Program-made: the position numbers and the translations under genes | Part shown: in pieces, positions 26,240 to 34,370 of the stretch | Layout of the letters: every line of letters begins with the position of its first letter | How positions within the stretch are numbered: position 1 is the first letter of the stretch | DNA from: Nonomuraea sp. SYSU D8015 | GTDB taxonomy: Bacteria; Actinomycetota; Actinomycetes; Streptosporangiales; Streptosporangiaceae | Direction of reading: 5' to 3' | NCBI RefSeq assembly: GCF_008065375.1 | Contig: NZ_VJYI01000001.1 | Coordinates: 1,116,001 to 1,180,000, forward strand | DNA length: 64,000 nucleotides | The notes under the pieces: generated by a model | What the model was told of the DNA's origin: nothing | Database searches by the model: none | Seen by the model: only the letters and a program-made list of their open reading frames with translations

Positions 26240-27496
26240 GTGAAGGTCATGCGCTCCCTGATGAGGCGTGTCCTTCTCGACACCCGTTACACGCTGGTCG
26301 GCTTCCCCACGGCCGTCATCGGCTTCGTGCTCATGATCGCCGGCTTCGCGGCCGGCGTGGGCACGGCGGTGGTCTGGATCGGGGTGCCGCTGCTGGCCGG
26401 CACGCTGATGGTCGCGCGCGGCTTCGCCGACGCGGAGCGCGGCTGGCTGTCCGACGTGCTCAAGCGGCCCCCCGTACGGCCGCGCTACAAGCCCGCCCCG
26501 CCCGGCGCGGGACGCTTCCGCCGGATCGTCAACCCGCTGATGAGCGGCCAGTCCTGGCTGGACCTGCTGCACGGGGTCATCAACTTCCCCGTCGCGATCC
26601 TGTCGTTCGTGCTCACCATCACGTTCTGGGCGATCCCCCTGGCCGGGCTGACCTGGCCGCTGTACGGGATCTTCCTTTACCGCATCCCCGACTACGAGGG
26701 GCTGCCCGAGCAGCTCGGCCTGGGCAGCGGCTACGTCGTCGACGCGATCTTCAACTTCTCCATCGGCGTGATCTTCGCGATGCTCCTGCCGTTCATCGTG
26801 CGCGGGGCCGCGCTGCTGCGCGCCGGGCTCGGCCGGGCGCTGCTGACCGGCGTGGCCGAGCTGCAGGAACGCATCGACGACCTGGCCGAGGGCCGGGCCG
26901 CCGCCGTGTCGGCCGAGGCCAACGCGCTGCGCAAGCTGGAGCGCGACATCCACGACGGCCCCCAGCAGCGGCTGGTCTCGCTCGCCATGGAGTTGTCCAG
27001 GGCACAGCGGCAGCTGGCGAAAGACCCGGAGGCGGCCCAGGCCACGATCAAGTCCGCGATCGCCGCCACCCGCGAGACGCTCGACGAGCTGCGCGCGCTC
27101 TCGCGCGGCATCGCCCCGCCCATCCTGTCCGACCGCGGCCTCGCGCCCGCCCTGGCCGCCCTCGCCGGACGCTGCACGGTCCCCGTCGACCTGGACGTGC
27201 AGACCGTCGAGCGCTACCAGGCCGCGGTCGAGAACGCGATCTATTTCGTCTGCGCCGAGACCCTCACCAACGTGGCGAAACACAGCCGCGCCACCGTCTG
27301 CACGGTCCAGCTCTCCCGCATCGGCGACGTACTGATGCTCACGATCGGGGATGATGGGGTCGGCGGCGCGCACGTCGCCAAGGGACACGGTCTCGCCGGG
27401 CTGGCCGACCGGCTCCGCGCCGTCGACGGGGAGCTGACGGTCAAGTCACCGGACGGCGGACCGACGTTGATCGTGGCGGAGGTGCCGTGCGGGTAG
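26240..27496 (+). CDS. NarL-type sensor histidine kinase
   Basis: 418 residues. An N-terminal sensor with four membrane helices (two near 18-60, two near 112-195) precedes a HisKA_3 dimerisation domain with the phospho-acceptor His238 in LERDIHDGPQQRL and a HATPase_c domain (AETLTNVAKHS as N-box, GDDGVGGA, GHGLAGLADR). The GTG at 26240 is chosen because GAGG lies seven bases upstream; an ATG at 26249 is possible. It phosphorylates the response regulator encoded immediately downstream, with a 10-base overlap. The stimulus is unknown. Confidence 0.93.
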   Translation: MKVMRSLMRRVLLDTRYTLVGFPTAVIGFVLMIAGFAAGVGTAVVWIGVPLLAGTLMVARGFADAERGWLSDVLKRPPVRPRYKPAPPGAGRFRRIVNPLMSGQSWLDLLHGVINFPVAILSFVLTITFWAIPLAGLTWPLYGIFLYRIPDYEGLPEQLGLGSGYVVDAIFNFSIGVIFAMLLPFIVRGAALLRAGLGRALLTGVAELQERIDDLAEGRAAAVSAEANALRKLERDIHDGPQQRLVSLAMELSRAQRQLAKDPEAAQATIKSAIAATRETLDELRALSRGIAPPILSDRGLAPALAALAGRCTVPVDLDVQTVERYQAAVENAIYFVCAETLTNVAKHSRATVCTVQLSRIGDVLMLTIGDDGVGGAHVAKGHGLAGLADRLRAVDGELTVKSPDGGPTLIVAEVPCG

Positions 27497-28134
27497 TCGT
27501 GGCCGATGACGCCGTCCTCATCAGGGAGGGCCTCGTCAGGTTGCTCGAGGAGTTCGGCTGCGAGGTCGTCGCCACCGTCGGGGACGGCGACGCCCTCGTG
27601 GCCGCGATCGCCGAGCACAAGCCGGACGTGTCGGTGGTCGACGTGCGGATGCCGCCGTCGTTCACCGACGAGGGGCTCAAGGCGGCCGTCGAGGCCCGGC
27701 GCGTGGTGCCGGGGGCGCCCGTGCTCATCCTGTCGCAGTACGTCGAGGTCTCCTACGCCGACGACCTGCTCGCCGACGCCCGTGGCGCGGTGGGCTACCT
27801 GCTGAAGGACCGGGTCGTCGACGTGGACGAGTTCCTGGAGGGCCTGCGGCGCGTGGCCGCGGGCGGGACCGTGTTCGATCCCCAGGTGGTGTCCCAGTTG
27901 ATGGTGCGCAGGCGCAAGGACGATCCGTTGGCGCAGCTGACGCCGCGCGAGCGCGAGGTGCTCGGGCTGATGGCCGAGGGCAAGTCCAATCCGGCCATCG
28001 GGCGGCAGCTCGTGATCAGCGACGGAGCCGTGGAGAAGCACATCAGGAGCATCTTCAACAAGCTCGGCCTCTACGCGGAGGACAGCGATCAGCATCGCCG
28101 GGTGCTCGCCGTGCTGGCCTACCTGCGTTCCTGA
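27487..28134 (+). CDS. NarL/LuxR-type response regulator
   Basis: 215 residues from a GTG (CGGAGGTGCC upstream) that overlaps the kinase gene. The receiver domain has the acidic pair in VVADDAV, the phosphorylated Asp52 in VVDVRMP, Ser/Gln near 82 and Lys near 107 in YLLKDRV. The C-terminal LuxR helix-turn-helix covers about 147-205 (LTPREREVLGLMAEGKSN, GAVEKHIRSIFNKLGL). It is a DNA-binding output partner of the preceding kinase. Its targets are not evident. Confidence 0.95.
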   Translation: MRVVVADDAVLIREGLVRLLEEFGCEVVATVGDGDALVAAIAEHKPDVSVVDVRMPPSFTDEGLKAAVEARRVVPGAPVLILSQYVEVSYADDLLADARGAVGYLLKDRVVDVDEFLEGLRRVAAGGTVFDPQVVSQLMVRRRKDDPLAQLTPREREVLGLMAEGKSNPAIGRQLVISDGAVEKHIRSIFNKLGLYAEDSDQHRRVLAVLAYLRS

Positions 28135-28160
28135 ACCCCTTCAGACCCTCGGCCGGCCCG

Positions 28161-28195
28161 CCGGGCGAGAGCGGGGCGGCTCGCCGCTCTCCCGG
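28161..28195 (+). terminator. Terminator of the two-component operon
   Basis: GAGAGCGG (28167-28174) pairs with CCGCTCTC (28184-28191), extended by CCGG/CCGG across a two-base bulge. It starts 27 bases past the response-regulator stop. Confidence 0.7.
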
Positions 28196-28229
28196 CCCCT
28201 CCTTGCCTGCCTGAGGGAAAACGCCGGCC

Positions 28230-28255
28230 GGTCCGCGCGGCGCTGCGCGCGGACC
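28230..28255 (-). terminator. Terminator of the mIHF gene
   Basis: A 10-bp stem, GGTCCGCGCG with its complement at 28246-28255, has a six-base loop and lies 15 bases past the leftward mIHF stop. Confidence 0.7.
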
Positions 28256-28269
28256 TGGCCGCTCGGTTG

Positions 28270-28575
28270 TCAGCCGAGCGCCTCGACCAGCTTCTTGCGC
28301 TGCTGGGCGCCCAGGCCGCCGAGGCGGCGCTTCTCGTCGACGCCCGCCTCCTCCATCAGCGCGGTGGCCTTGGCCGGACCGACGCCCTTCACGGCGCGCA
28401 GCGCCTGCGACACCTTGATCTTCTTCGCGATGTCGTCGTCCCGCTCCAGCAGCTGGGAGAACGTCATTTCGCCGGCCTTGACCTTCGCCAGCAGGGCCGT
28501 GCGGGCGGCGCGGGCCTCGGCGGCCTTCGCCAGAGCCGCCTGACGCTGCTCGGGGGTGAGAGTGGGAAGTGCCAT
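28270..28575 (-). CDS. mihF: Actinobacterial-type integration host factor (mIHF)
   Basis: 101 residues, close to the usual 100-107. The pattern matches mIHF/sIHF: a long N-terminal helix (LTPEQRQAALAKAAEARAAR), KVKAGEMTFSQLLER, then the helix-two-turn-helix DNA-binding part with VKGVGPAKATALMEE and RRLGGLGAQQRKKLVEAL. It is a nucleoid protein that bends DNA. The ATG has GGAGAGAAC upstream. In most actinobacteria the gene sits beside gmk; here its neighbours are a two-component system and an HbpS-like gene, so this may be a paralogue. Confidence 0.92.
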   Translation of the reverse strand: MALPTLTPEQRQAALAKAAEARAARTALLAKVKAGEMTFSQLLERDDDIAKKIKVSQALRAVKGVGPAKATALMEEAGVDEKRRLGGLGAQQRKKLVEALG

Positions 28576-28678
28576 CTCTGTTCTCTCCTCGGGGAGTTTA
28601 CGATCGGGATTCTGTTACCCGTGGTGCAGTGGCTAATCATGGCGGATACCAGCGGTTCGTGTTGCGGAAAGCGCCCGC

Positions 28679-29083
28679 TCAACGTGTCCGCCACACCAAC
28701 CCGGCCGCTTCGGCGCACGCCACGTCCTGCGCGACCGTGCCTCCGCTGACGCCTATGCCGCCGACCACGCGTTCTCCCTCACCGTAGTCCGCCCACAGCG
28801 GGATGCCACCTCCTACGGCGACGAATCCGCCTCCCGCCAGGCCCGCGAGCTCCCCTCCTCTGGACAGTTCCCGGGCCAGGTCGAGGGTGGTCGCGCGCAG
28901 GGCCACCGAGGTGTACGCCTTGCCCTGCGCGAGCACCGGCCCGGAGATCTCCGCACCGTCCATACGCTGGAAAGACACCAGATTCCCGCCCTCGTCCACG
29001 ACCGCGACGGAGATCGCCGCACCCTCCCTGACCGCCTGCCTCATGGCCGCCTCGGTCATGCGGAGCGCGAGTTCCAGATCCAC
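28679..29083 (-). CDS. GlcG/HbpS-family protein
   Basis: 134 residues. The family pattern is ISVAVVDEGGNLVSFQRMDGA, AYTSVALR and GGIPLWADGE-like GIPLWADYGEGERVVGGIGVSGGT near the C-terminus. Members include the heme-binding, redox-sensing HbpS and the GlcG proteins of glycolate loci. There is no signal peptide, so this one is cytoplasmic. The GTG start has GAGGGA eight bases upstream. Function beyond small-ligand or heme binding is unknown, and no sensor kinase neighbour of the SenS type is present. Confidence 0.85.
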   Translation of the reverse strand: MDLELALRMTEAAMRQAVREGAAISVAVVDEGGNLVSFQRMDGAEISGPVLAQGKAYTSVALRATTLDLARELSRGGELAGLAGGGFVAVGGGIPLWADYGEGERVVGGIGVSGGTVAQDVACAEAAGLVWRTR

Positions 29084-29202
29084 GCGTCACGTCCCTCGGT
29101 CAGGATTCTTTCGCGCATCGGTCTCTCCATGGGTACAGGCCCGCTCCGCGCCCCGGCAAGATCGCTGACTGAGGAGGGAGCGGATGTGGGTTATGGCGGG
29201 CT

Positions 29203-30987
29203 TTACCCCCTCAGCGTGGAATTCGTCACACTTTGCTGGTCGGGCGTGTCGCGGCCCTGGTCAGGGTGGTTCGCGCGCCACCGGTCGAGGCCCTCCGGAG
29301 TGAGGAAGGCGTCGAAGACCGACTCCATGGCGCCCAGGAGCGAGCCGCGCCAGCCCAGGGCCGAGCCCTCGATGCGGGGAGGGTGGTCGCGGCGGATCGC
29401 CATCAGGCCCGGCTCGCAGGCCGCCATGAGGGCGTCTCCGGCCCGCTCGTACAGCTCGACGCCGTGGCCGGACAGGGTGACCGCCTCCGGGTCGTGGGCG
29501 TTGACGAGGGCGGCGATGCCGCGGCCCAGGGCGCGGGCGTTGTCGGCCACCGCCTCGCGGCTCGTGGCCAGCACGTGCTCGGCCTGCTCGCGGCCCCTGC
29601 CGCCGCCGTAGGCGAGGCCGACGTGGCGCAGGAGGGCGTTCGCGCCGACGTCCATGCTCCAGCAGCCGATCGCGCCGCACGGGCATGGGCGGTCGCCGCC
29701 GGTGAGCGGCATGTGGCCGAACTCGGCGCCCGTGCCGCCGGCGCCGCCGAGCGGGCGGCCGTCCACGACCAGCACGCCGCCCAGGTCGAAGTCCACGTGC
29801 AGGTGCAGGCCCACCCGAACCCCTTGCAACCGTCCCCGCCGGGCCTCCGCCAGCGCCGCGAACGCGGTGTCGTTCCCCACGACGAGCGTCACCCCGGCGT
29901 CCCCGGACCGGCCCTGTTCCGGGCTCCCCGGAGCACCCACACCACCTCCGCTCCCCGCCCCGCCTTCCTCACCCGTGAGGCCGCTCCCGCCCGTGAGGCC
30001 GCTCCCGCCTTCGCCGGCAAGGTCGCGTCCGCCCAAAGGGGCGCGCCCGCCGGCACCGCGCTCACCGTGAACAGGGCGCTCGCCCGAGGGGTCCTCGACG
30101 TCCCCGTCCGTCGGGGTCGCTTGCCCGCGCGGCCTGCCCCGGCCGGGAACGGGCACGCCCTCGGCCGGCCTGCCCCGGCCGCGCCCGCGCTCGCCCGTGG
30201 GGGCGCCCTCGCCTGAGGGGCCCTTTCCCGGGAGTCCACGCCCGCCCGAGGTGCCGCCGTGCCGGGCCGTGGGGCGCTCGTCCGAGGTGCTGTGCTCGCC
30301 AGTGGGGCGCTCGTCCGGGATGCCGTGCTCTCCTGTGAGGCGCCCGTCCGGGAGGTGGCGCTCGTCCTCGGCGCTCGCTTCCCCTGTGACACCCCGGCGG
30401 CCGGCGGTGCCCGCTTCGGGCGTGGGGGCGCCGTCGAGGCCGTGGAGATGGACCTGGGCGGCGTGGAGGCCCAGGAGGGCGGGGACGTCGACCGAGCGCC
30501 AGCCCAGGTGGGCGATGTCCACGAGGCCGCCGTGGCGGACCGGGCCCGCCAGCGCCACGCCCACCCCGATCACCCGGTGCCCGAGCCGTCGCCATTCGGC
30601 GGCGATCGCCTCCCCCAGAGGGCCGAGCGCGCCCTCCGGAGTGCCGTCGTGGGGACGGGTCGCGAGCACCGTCGCCCGCCCGCCCAGCTCGCACGCCGCC
30701 AGCTCCCAGGCGTCCTCACGCACGTCCACGGCCAGGGCGAGAGGGCCGCAAGGGTGCGGCCCCGGCACCTGGGTCGGCCGCCCCCGGCCGTGCTCCGGCG
30801 CGGGCTCCTCGTGCAGCAGCTCGTCCTCGGCCAGCCCGGCGACGAGCACCGACGCCGTCCCTCTCGCCAGCCCCAGGTCGCGGGTCAGCTGTGACCTGGT
30901 GCGGGTGGCGCCGCAGTCATGTACGGCGCGCAGCAGGCGCACCCGGTTGTGCGCGCGGAGTTCGCCGCTGGTCCTGGCTCCATTCAC
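29203..30987 (-). CDS. ROK-family regulator with a ~180-residue low-complexity insertion
   Basis: 594 residues, against about 400 for the family. A winged helix-turn-helix (about 15-60, SQLTRDLGLARGTASVLVAG) is followed by the first half of the ROK domain (to about 183). Residues 184-364 are a Gly/Pro/Arg/Glu-rich repetitive tract, and the domain then resumes with VTLVVGNDTAFAALAEARRG. The zinc-type motif CPCGAIGCW is intact near 440, and GHMPLTGG precedes it. Without the insertion it would be an ordinary ROK repressor. It is divergent from an MFS exporter gene whose start region carries a 24-bp duplication; it probably regulates that gene. GTG start without a clear ribosome site. Confidence 0.85.
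   Translation of the reverse strand: MNGARTSGELRAHNRVRLLRAVHDCGATRTRSQLTRDLGLARGTASVLVAGLAEDELLHEEPAPEHGRGRPTQVPGPHPCGPLALAVDVREDAWELAACELGGRATVLATRPHDGTPEGALGPLGEAIAAEWRRLGHRVIGVGVALAGPVRHGGLVDIAHLGWRSVDVPALLGLHAAQVHLHGLDGAPTPEAGTAGRRGVTGEASAEDERHLPDGRLTGEHGIPDERPTGEHSTSDERPTARHGGTSGGRGLPGKGPSGEGAPTGERGRGRGRPAEGVPVPGRGRPRGQATPTDGDVEDPSGERPVHGERGAGGRAPLGGRDLAGEGGSGLTGGSGLTGEEGGAGSGGGVGAPGSPEQGRSGDAGVTLVVGNDTAFAALAEARRGRLQGVRVGLHLHVDFDLGGVLVVDGRPLGGAGGTGAEFGHMPLTGGDRPCPCGAIGCWSMDVGANALLRHVGLAYGGGRGREQAEHVLATSREAVADNARALGRGIAALVNAHDPEAVTLSGHGVELYERAGDALMAACEPGLMAIRRDHPPRIEGSALGWRGSLLGAMESVFDAFLTPEGLDRWRANHPDQGRDTPDQQSVTNSTLRG
29896..30438 (-). repeat. Low-complexity, imperfectly repeated insertion in the ROK gene
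   Basis: Encodes residues 184-364, with degenerate units such as DERPTGEHSTS, DERPTARHG, GLTGGSGLTGEEGG and GRGRPAEGVP. Composition (Gly, Pro, Arg, Glu, Thr) differs sharply from the flanking folded domain. The frame is kept throughout. Confidence 0.75.
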
Positions 30988-30998
30988 GAACCCGAGTC

Positions 30999-31043
30999 TA
31001 TGCTCTGGCCGCGAACAAACTGTATGCTCTGGCCGTGAACAAA
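30999..31043 (+). repeat. 24-bp tandem duplication of the MFS promoter/start region
   Basis: TATGCTCTGGCCG-CGAACAAA (30999-31019) is repeated as TATGCTCTGGCCG-TGAACAAA (31023-31043). In the second copy the GTG is the likely start codon of the MFS gene; in the first copy it is GCG. TATGCT can act as a -10 element 7 bases before that GTG, implying a leaderless mRNA. The unit may also be an operator for the divergent ROK regulator. Confidence 0.75.
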
Positions 31044-32264
31044 AGCCTCATTGATGCCAGACGTGCTCGTGCCGGAGTTTTCGGGTTCTTCTTCCTGGCC
31101 GGCTTCGTGATGGGCCTGTGGGCGGCCGGACTGCCGTCGCTCAACGACCGGCTCGACCTCGGCCCCCAGCGGCTGGGCACCGTCCTGCTGCTGATCTCGG
31201 GCGGGGCGCTGGCGTCGATGCTGGCGGCCGGGCCGATGGTGGACCGATGGGGGAGCCGGCGGGTGTGCTGGTTCGCCGGGCCCTTCTCCGGTCTGGTGCT
31301 GCTCGGGCCGGCGCTCGCGCCCTCGTACTGGACGCTGGTGGCACTCGCGGTGGTGTTCGGGCTCGGGCTGGGGGTGACCGAGGTCGCCATGAACGCCCAT
31401 TCCGTCGAGGTCGAGCGGCGCTACGGGCGGCCGATCATCTCCGCCTTCCACGGGACGTGGAGCCTGGGCGGGGCCGCCGGGGGCGGGCTGACCTCGCTGA
31501 TCCTGGGTGCGGGCGTGGACGCCCAGGCGCTGCTGATCGCGGCGGCTGTGGTGGTGCCGTTCCTGTACGTCCCGGCGGCGCGGCTGCTGCTGCCGGACCC
31601 GCCGGAGCACGAGTCCGCGGAGCCGGGCGCCGGGCAGAGCGGCGGCTCGTCGCTGAAGTGGGGGCTGATCGCGCTGCTCGGGCTCGCCGCCTTCGCCGGG
31701 CACCTGAGCGAGGGGGCGGCCATCGACTGGGCCGCGCTGCACGCGCGCTGGGTGCTGGACACCGACCCCGCCCTGGCGCCCCTGGCCTACACGATCTTCT
31801 CCGCGGCCATGACCACCGTGCGGCTGCTGGGCGACCCGATCCGGGCCCGGCTCGGATCCGAGCGCACCATCCGGCTCGCCGGAGTGTTCGCCACGGTGGG
31901 CTACGTGCTCGTCCTCGTCGCGCCCATGACCCCGGAAGGGCTCCGGGTGGTGTGTGCCTGGACCGGGTGGGCGCTGGCCGGCGTGGGGCTGGCCACCGTG
32001 GTGCCGGTGCTCTTCAGCGCCGTCGGGGCGGCCGGCGGGCGCGTCGGGCGGGCGCTGGCCATGGTGACGGCCTTCGGTTACAGCGGGCTGCTGCTGGGGC
32101 CGGCGGTGCTGGGGTACGTGGCGGAGGCGACCTCGCTGCCGATCGCTCTGATCATCCCTGCCGTTCTCGCCGCCGTCGTCACGCTCGCCGGCACCCCGGC
32201 CATCCGCTCCATGGTCCGGCTCGCGGCCCCCGCCGCTCCGGTGCCCGAGCCGGTGCGCGACTGA
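31035..32264 (+). CDS. MFS transporter
   Basis: 409 residues with about twelve membrane helices in two halves. FLAGFVMGLWAAGLPSLNDRLDLG opens helix 1, and the loop 2-3 motif reads MVDRWGSRRVC. FHGTWSLGGAAGG in helix 5 recalls the YbjJ/FucP-like subgroup of sugar or drug transporters. Upstream codons in the same frame are Arg-rich and contain the 24-bp duplication, so the GTG at 31035 is the sensible start. It is divergent from, and likely regulated by, the ROK protein gene. Substrate unknown. Confidence 0.85.
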   Translation: MNKSLIDARRARAGVFGFFFLAGFVMGLWAAGLPSLNDRLDLGPQRLGTVLLLISGGALASMLAAGPMVDRWGSRRVCWFAGPFSGLVLLGPALAPSYWTLVALAVVFGLGLGVTEVAMNAHSVEVERRYGRPIISAFHGTWSLGGAAGGGLTSLILGAGVDAQALLIAAAVVVPFLYVPAARLLLPDPPEHESAEPGAGQSGGSSLKWGLIALLGLAAFAGHLSEGAAIDWAALHARWVLDTDPALAPLAYTIFSAAMTTVRLLGDPIRARLGSERTIRLAGVFATVGYVLVLVAPMTPEGLRVVCAWTGWALAGVGLATVVPVLFSAVGAAGGRVGRALAMVTAFGYSGLLLGPAVLGYVAEATSLPIALIIPAVLAAVVTLAGTPAIRSMVRLAAPAAPVPEPVRD

Positions 32265-32274
32265 CGTACTGATC

Positions 32275-32300
32275 GCCGCCCTCGCGCGCGCGAGGGCGGC
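32275..32300 (+). terminator. Terminator of the MFS gene
   Basis: GCCGCCCTCGCG (32275-32286) pairs with CGCGAGGGCGGC (32289-32300), followed by TATTTGCCCTTT. The 12-bp stem begins ten bases past the stop. Confidence 0.8.
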
Positions 32301-32345
32301 TATTTGCCCTTTCACCCCGCTGACCTGGTGTTATGCGATCGTGAC

Positions 32346-32374
32346 TTGACCTGTACGTTACATCCAGGTTTCAT
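32346..32374 (+). promoter_or_regulatory. Promoter of the LacI-ABC-ADP-ribosylglycohydrolase operon
   Basis: TTGACC (32346-32351) and TTTCAT (32369-32374) are spaced by 17 bases. Two perfect operators follow at 32387 and 32411, downstream of the expected transcription start, a position suited to blocking elongation or initiation. Confidence 0.5.
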
Positions 32375-32386
32375 TTGGGCCACACC

Positions 32387-32398
32387 GTAAACGTTTAC
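32387..32398 (+). promoter_or_regulatory. LacI-type operator O1
   Basis: GTAAACGTTTAC is a perfect 12-bp palindrome with the central CG typical of LacI/CcpA-family operators. It is identical to the second site 24 bp downstream, so both lie on the same face of the helix about two turns apart. They precede the lacI gene and imply autoregulation. Confidence 0.85.
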
Positions 32399-32410
32399 AG
32401 TGCGAGGGTC

Positions 32411-32422
32411 GTAAACGTTTAC
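32411..32422 (+). promoter_or_regulatory. LacI-type operator O2
   Basis: A second perfect GTAAACGTTTAC, ending 17 bases before the lacI start codon and just ahead of its GAAGGA ribosome site. Confidence 0.85.
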
Positions 32423-32439
32423 ACGATGGAAGGACAGCC

Positions 32440-33459
32440 TTGGCCGACGGTCCCACGATCAACACGATCGCCGCGCGCGCCGGTGTCTCGATCGCCTCCG
32501 TCTCGCGGGTCCTGAACGGCCTGCCGACCAGGCAGGAGACGGTGCGCAAGGTGATGGCGGCCGCAGACGAGCTCGGCTATGTGCGCAACGCCGTGGCCAG
32601 GTCGCTCAAGTCGCGCCGCACCCACCAGGTGGCCTTCGCGATGGCCGACGTGGGCAACCCCGCCTACCTGGCGATGCTGCGCCAGATCCAGCCCGTGCTG
32701 AAGGCCGCCGGCTACCGGCTCGTGCTCCACTCCACCGACGCCGTCGTGGCCGACGAGATCGACGTGCTGCACGGCCTCGGCGAGCGGTACGTGGACGGGC
32801 TGATCATGGTGCCGCTGCGGGTCACCGAGTCCCACCTCGAGATGCTGGCCGCGGCCAGGGCCCCCGTCGTGATCATCGGCTCGGTGCCCGAGGGGACGCC
32901 GGTCGACAACGTGCGCGCCGACTCGCGTACCGGTGTCAAGCTCGCCGTCGACCACCTCCACTCGCTCGGCCGCCGCCGGATCGGCATGATCAACGGCCCG
33001 CTCGACACCGTGCCCGGCGCCGCCCGCGGGGCCGCCTACCGTGAGGCGCTCGGCGACCTCGGCCTGCCCTACGACGAGGACCTCGTGCAGATCGGCGACT
33101 TCTACCGCGCCGAGGGCGGCCGCGCGGTGGCGGAGCTGCTCGCCAGGAGACCCGACGTGGACGCGCTGATGTGCGCCAACGACCTGATCGCGCTCGGCGC
33201 GCTAGACGTGCTCCGTGCGGCCGGGCGGCGGGTGCCCGACGACGTGGCGGTGGCCGGTATGGACGACACCGACCTGGCCGCGGCCTCCTGGCCGGCGCTG
33301 ACCAGCGTGTCGCTCGGGTCGGCCGAGCGTGGCAAGGTCGCAGCCGAGCTGCTGCTCGACCGGCTTCAGGGCGGCGAACGCGAGCCTCGGGTGGTCACCG
33401 TGCCGCCCCACCTCATGGTGCGCGCCTCCACGGTGGGGGCAGAGGAGGGCGGGGCGTGA
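32440..33459 (+). CDS. LacI-family regulator of the ADP-ribosylglycohydrolase operon
   Basis: 339 residues from a TTG start, supported by GAAGGACAG upstream. The helix-turn-helix and hinge read INTIAARAGVSIASVSRVLNG, followed by a periplasmic-binding-protein-like sensor (VAFAMADVGNPAYLAML, VDGLIMVPL, DALMCANDLIALG, VAVAGMDDTDLA). It should repress its own operon through the two GTAAACGTTTAC sites until a sugar-type inducer binds, perhaps ribose or a riboside; the ligand is inferred from the downstream ribokinase. Its stop overlaps the first permease start (GTGA). Confidence 0.93.
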   Translation: MADGPTINTIAARAGVSIASVSRVLNGLPTRQETVRKVMAAADELGYVRNAVARSLKSRRTHQVAFAMADVGNPAYLAMLRQIQPVLKAAGYRLVLHSTDAVVADEIDVLHGLGERYVDGLIMVPLRVTESHLEMLAAARAPVVIIGSVPEGTPVDNVRADSRTGVKLAVDHLHSLGRRRIGMINGPLDTVPGAARGAAYREALGDLGLPYDEDLVQIGDFYRAEGGRAVAELLARRPDVDALMCANDLIALGALDVLRAAGRRVPDDVAVAGMDDTDLAAASWPALTSVSLGSAERGKVAAELLLDRLQGGEREPRVVTVPPHLMVRASTVGAEEGGA

Positions 33460-34370
33460 CCGCGACCGCGACGAGGCCGGCGCCGCCTCGGCGCCCGCAC
33501 GCGCGGCCCAGGCGGATCTCGCGAAGGACCCGCGAGATGTGGCTGCTCATGCTGCCCGCGCTGGTGCCGGTCCTGCTGTTCAGCGTCGGCCCGCTGCTGT
33601 ACGGCATCGGCCTGGCCTTCACCGACGCCCGCAACGTCCGCAACCACGAGACGGCCTTCGTCGGCCTGGAGAACCTCGTCGAGCTGCTGGGCGCCGCCGA
33701 CTTCTGGTCCTCCTTCCGCATAGGCCTGATCTGGGCGGTCTCGGTGACCGTGCTGCAGTTCCTGGCCGCGCTCGGCCTGGCGCTGCTTCTCAATGAGAAC
33801 CTGCGGTTCAGGGGCGTGGCCCGGGTGCTGGCGGTGGTGCCGTGGGCGATGCCGCCGGTCGTCATCGGGCTGATGTGGAAGCTCGTCTACCATCCCGACG
33901 CGGGCATCCTGAACAGCCTGCTCGGCACGGACGTCAACTGGCTGGCCGACTTCTCGCTCGCGCTGCCCGCGATCATCGTGGTGGGCGTCTGGACCGGCAT
34001 GCCGCAGACCACGGTGGTGCTGCTGGCGGGCCTGCAGGGCATCCCGAAGGAGCTGTACGAGGCCGGCGAGGTGGACGGCGCGGGCCGCTGGCGCCGGTTC
34101 TGGAACATCACGCTCCCGCAGCTGCGGCCCGTGATCGTGGCGATCACGTCGCTCGACTTCGTGTGGAACATCAACCAGTTCGGGCTCGTCTACGTGCTCA
34201 CCCAGGGCGGACCCGGCGGCCAGACCCGGCTGCCGATGCTGTTCGCCTACGAGGAGGCGTTCCGCTACCGGTTCGCCGGCTACGCCTCGATGCTGGGCCT
34301 GGCCATGGCGATCGTCGTGCTGGCCGTGCTCGGGCTCTACCTGTGGCGGCAGATGAGGGAGGCCCGATGA
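33456..34370 (+). CDS. Carbohydrate ABC transporter permease (MalF type)
   Basis: 304 residues from a GTG overlapping the lacI stop. An Arg/Pro-rich cytoplasmic leader precedes six membrane helices. The EAA loop is KELYEAGEVDGAGRWRRFWNITLP near 210-233. It forms the membrane channel with the next gene's product. The operon has no ATPase gene, so a shared MsiK-like ATPase is expected. Confidence 0.92.
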   Translation: MTATATRPAPPRRPHARPRRISRRTREMWLLMLPALVPVLLFSVGPLLYGIGLAFTDARNVRNHETAFVGLENLVELLGAADFWSSFRIGLIWAVSVTVLQFLAALGLALLLNENLRFRGVARVLAVVPWAMPPVVIGLMWKLVYHPDAGILNSLLGTDVNWLADFSLALPAIIVVGVWTGMPQTTVVLLAGLQGIPKELYEAGEVDGAGRWRRFWNITLPQLRPVIVAITSLDFVWNINQFGLVYVLTQGGPGGQTRLPMLFAYEEAFRYRFAGYASMLGLAMAIVVLAVLGLYLWRQMREAR

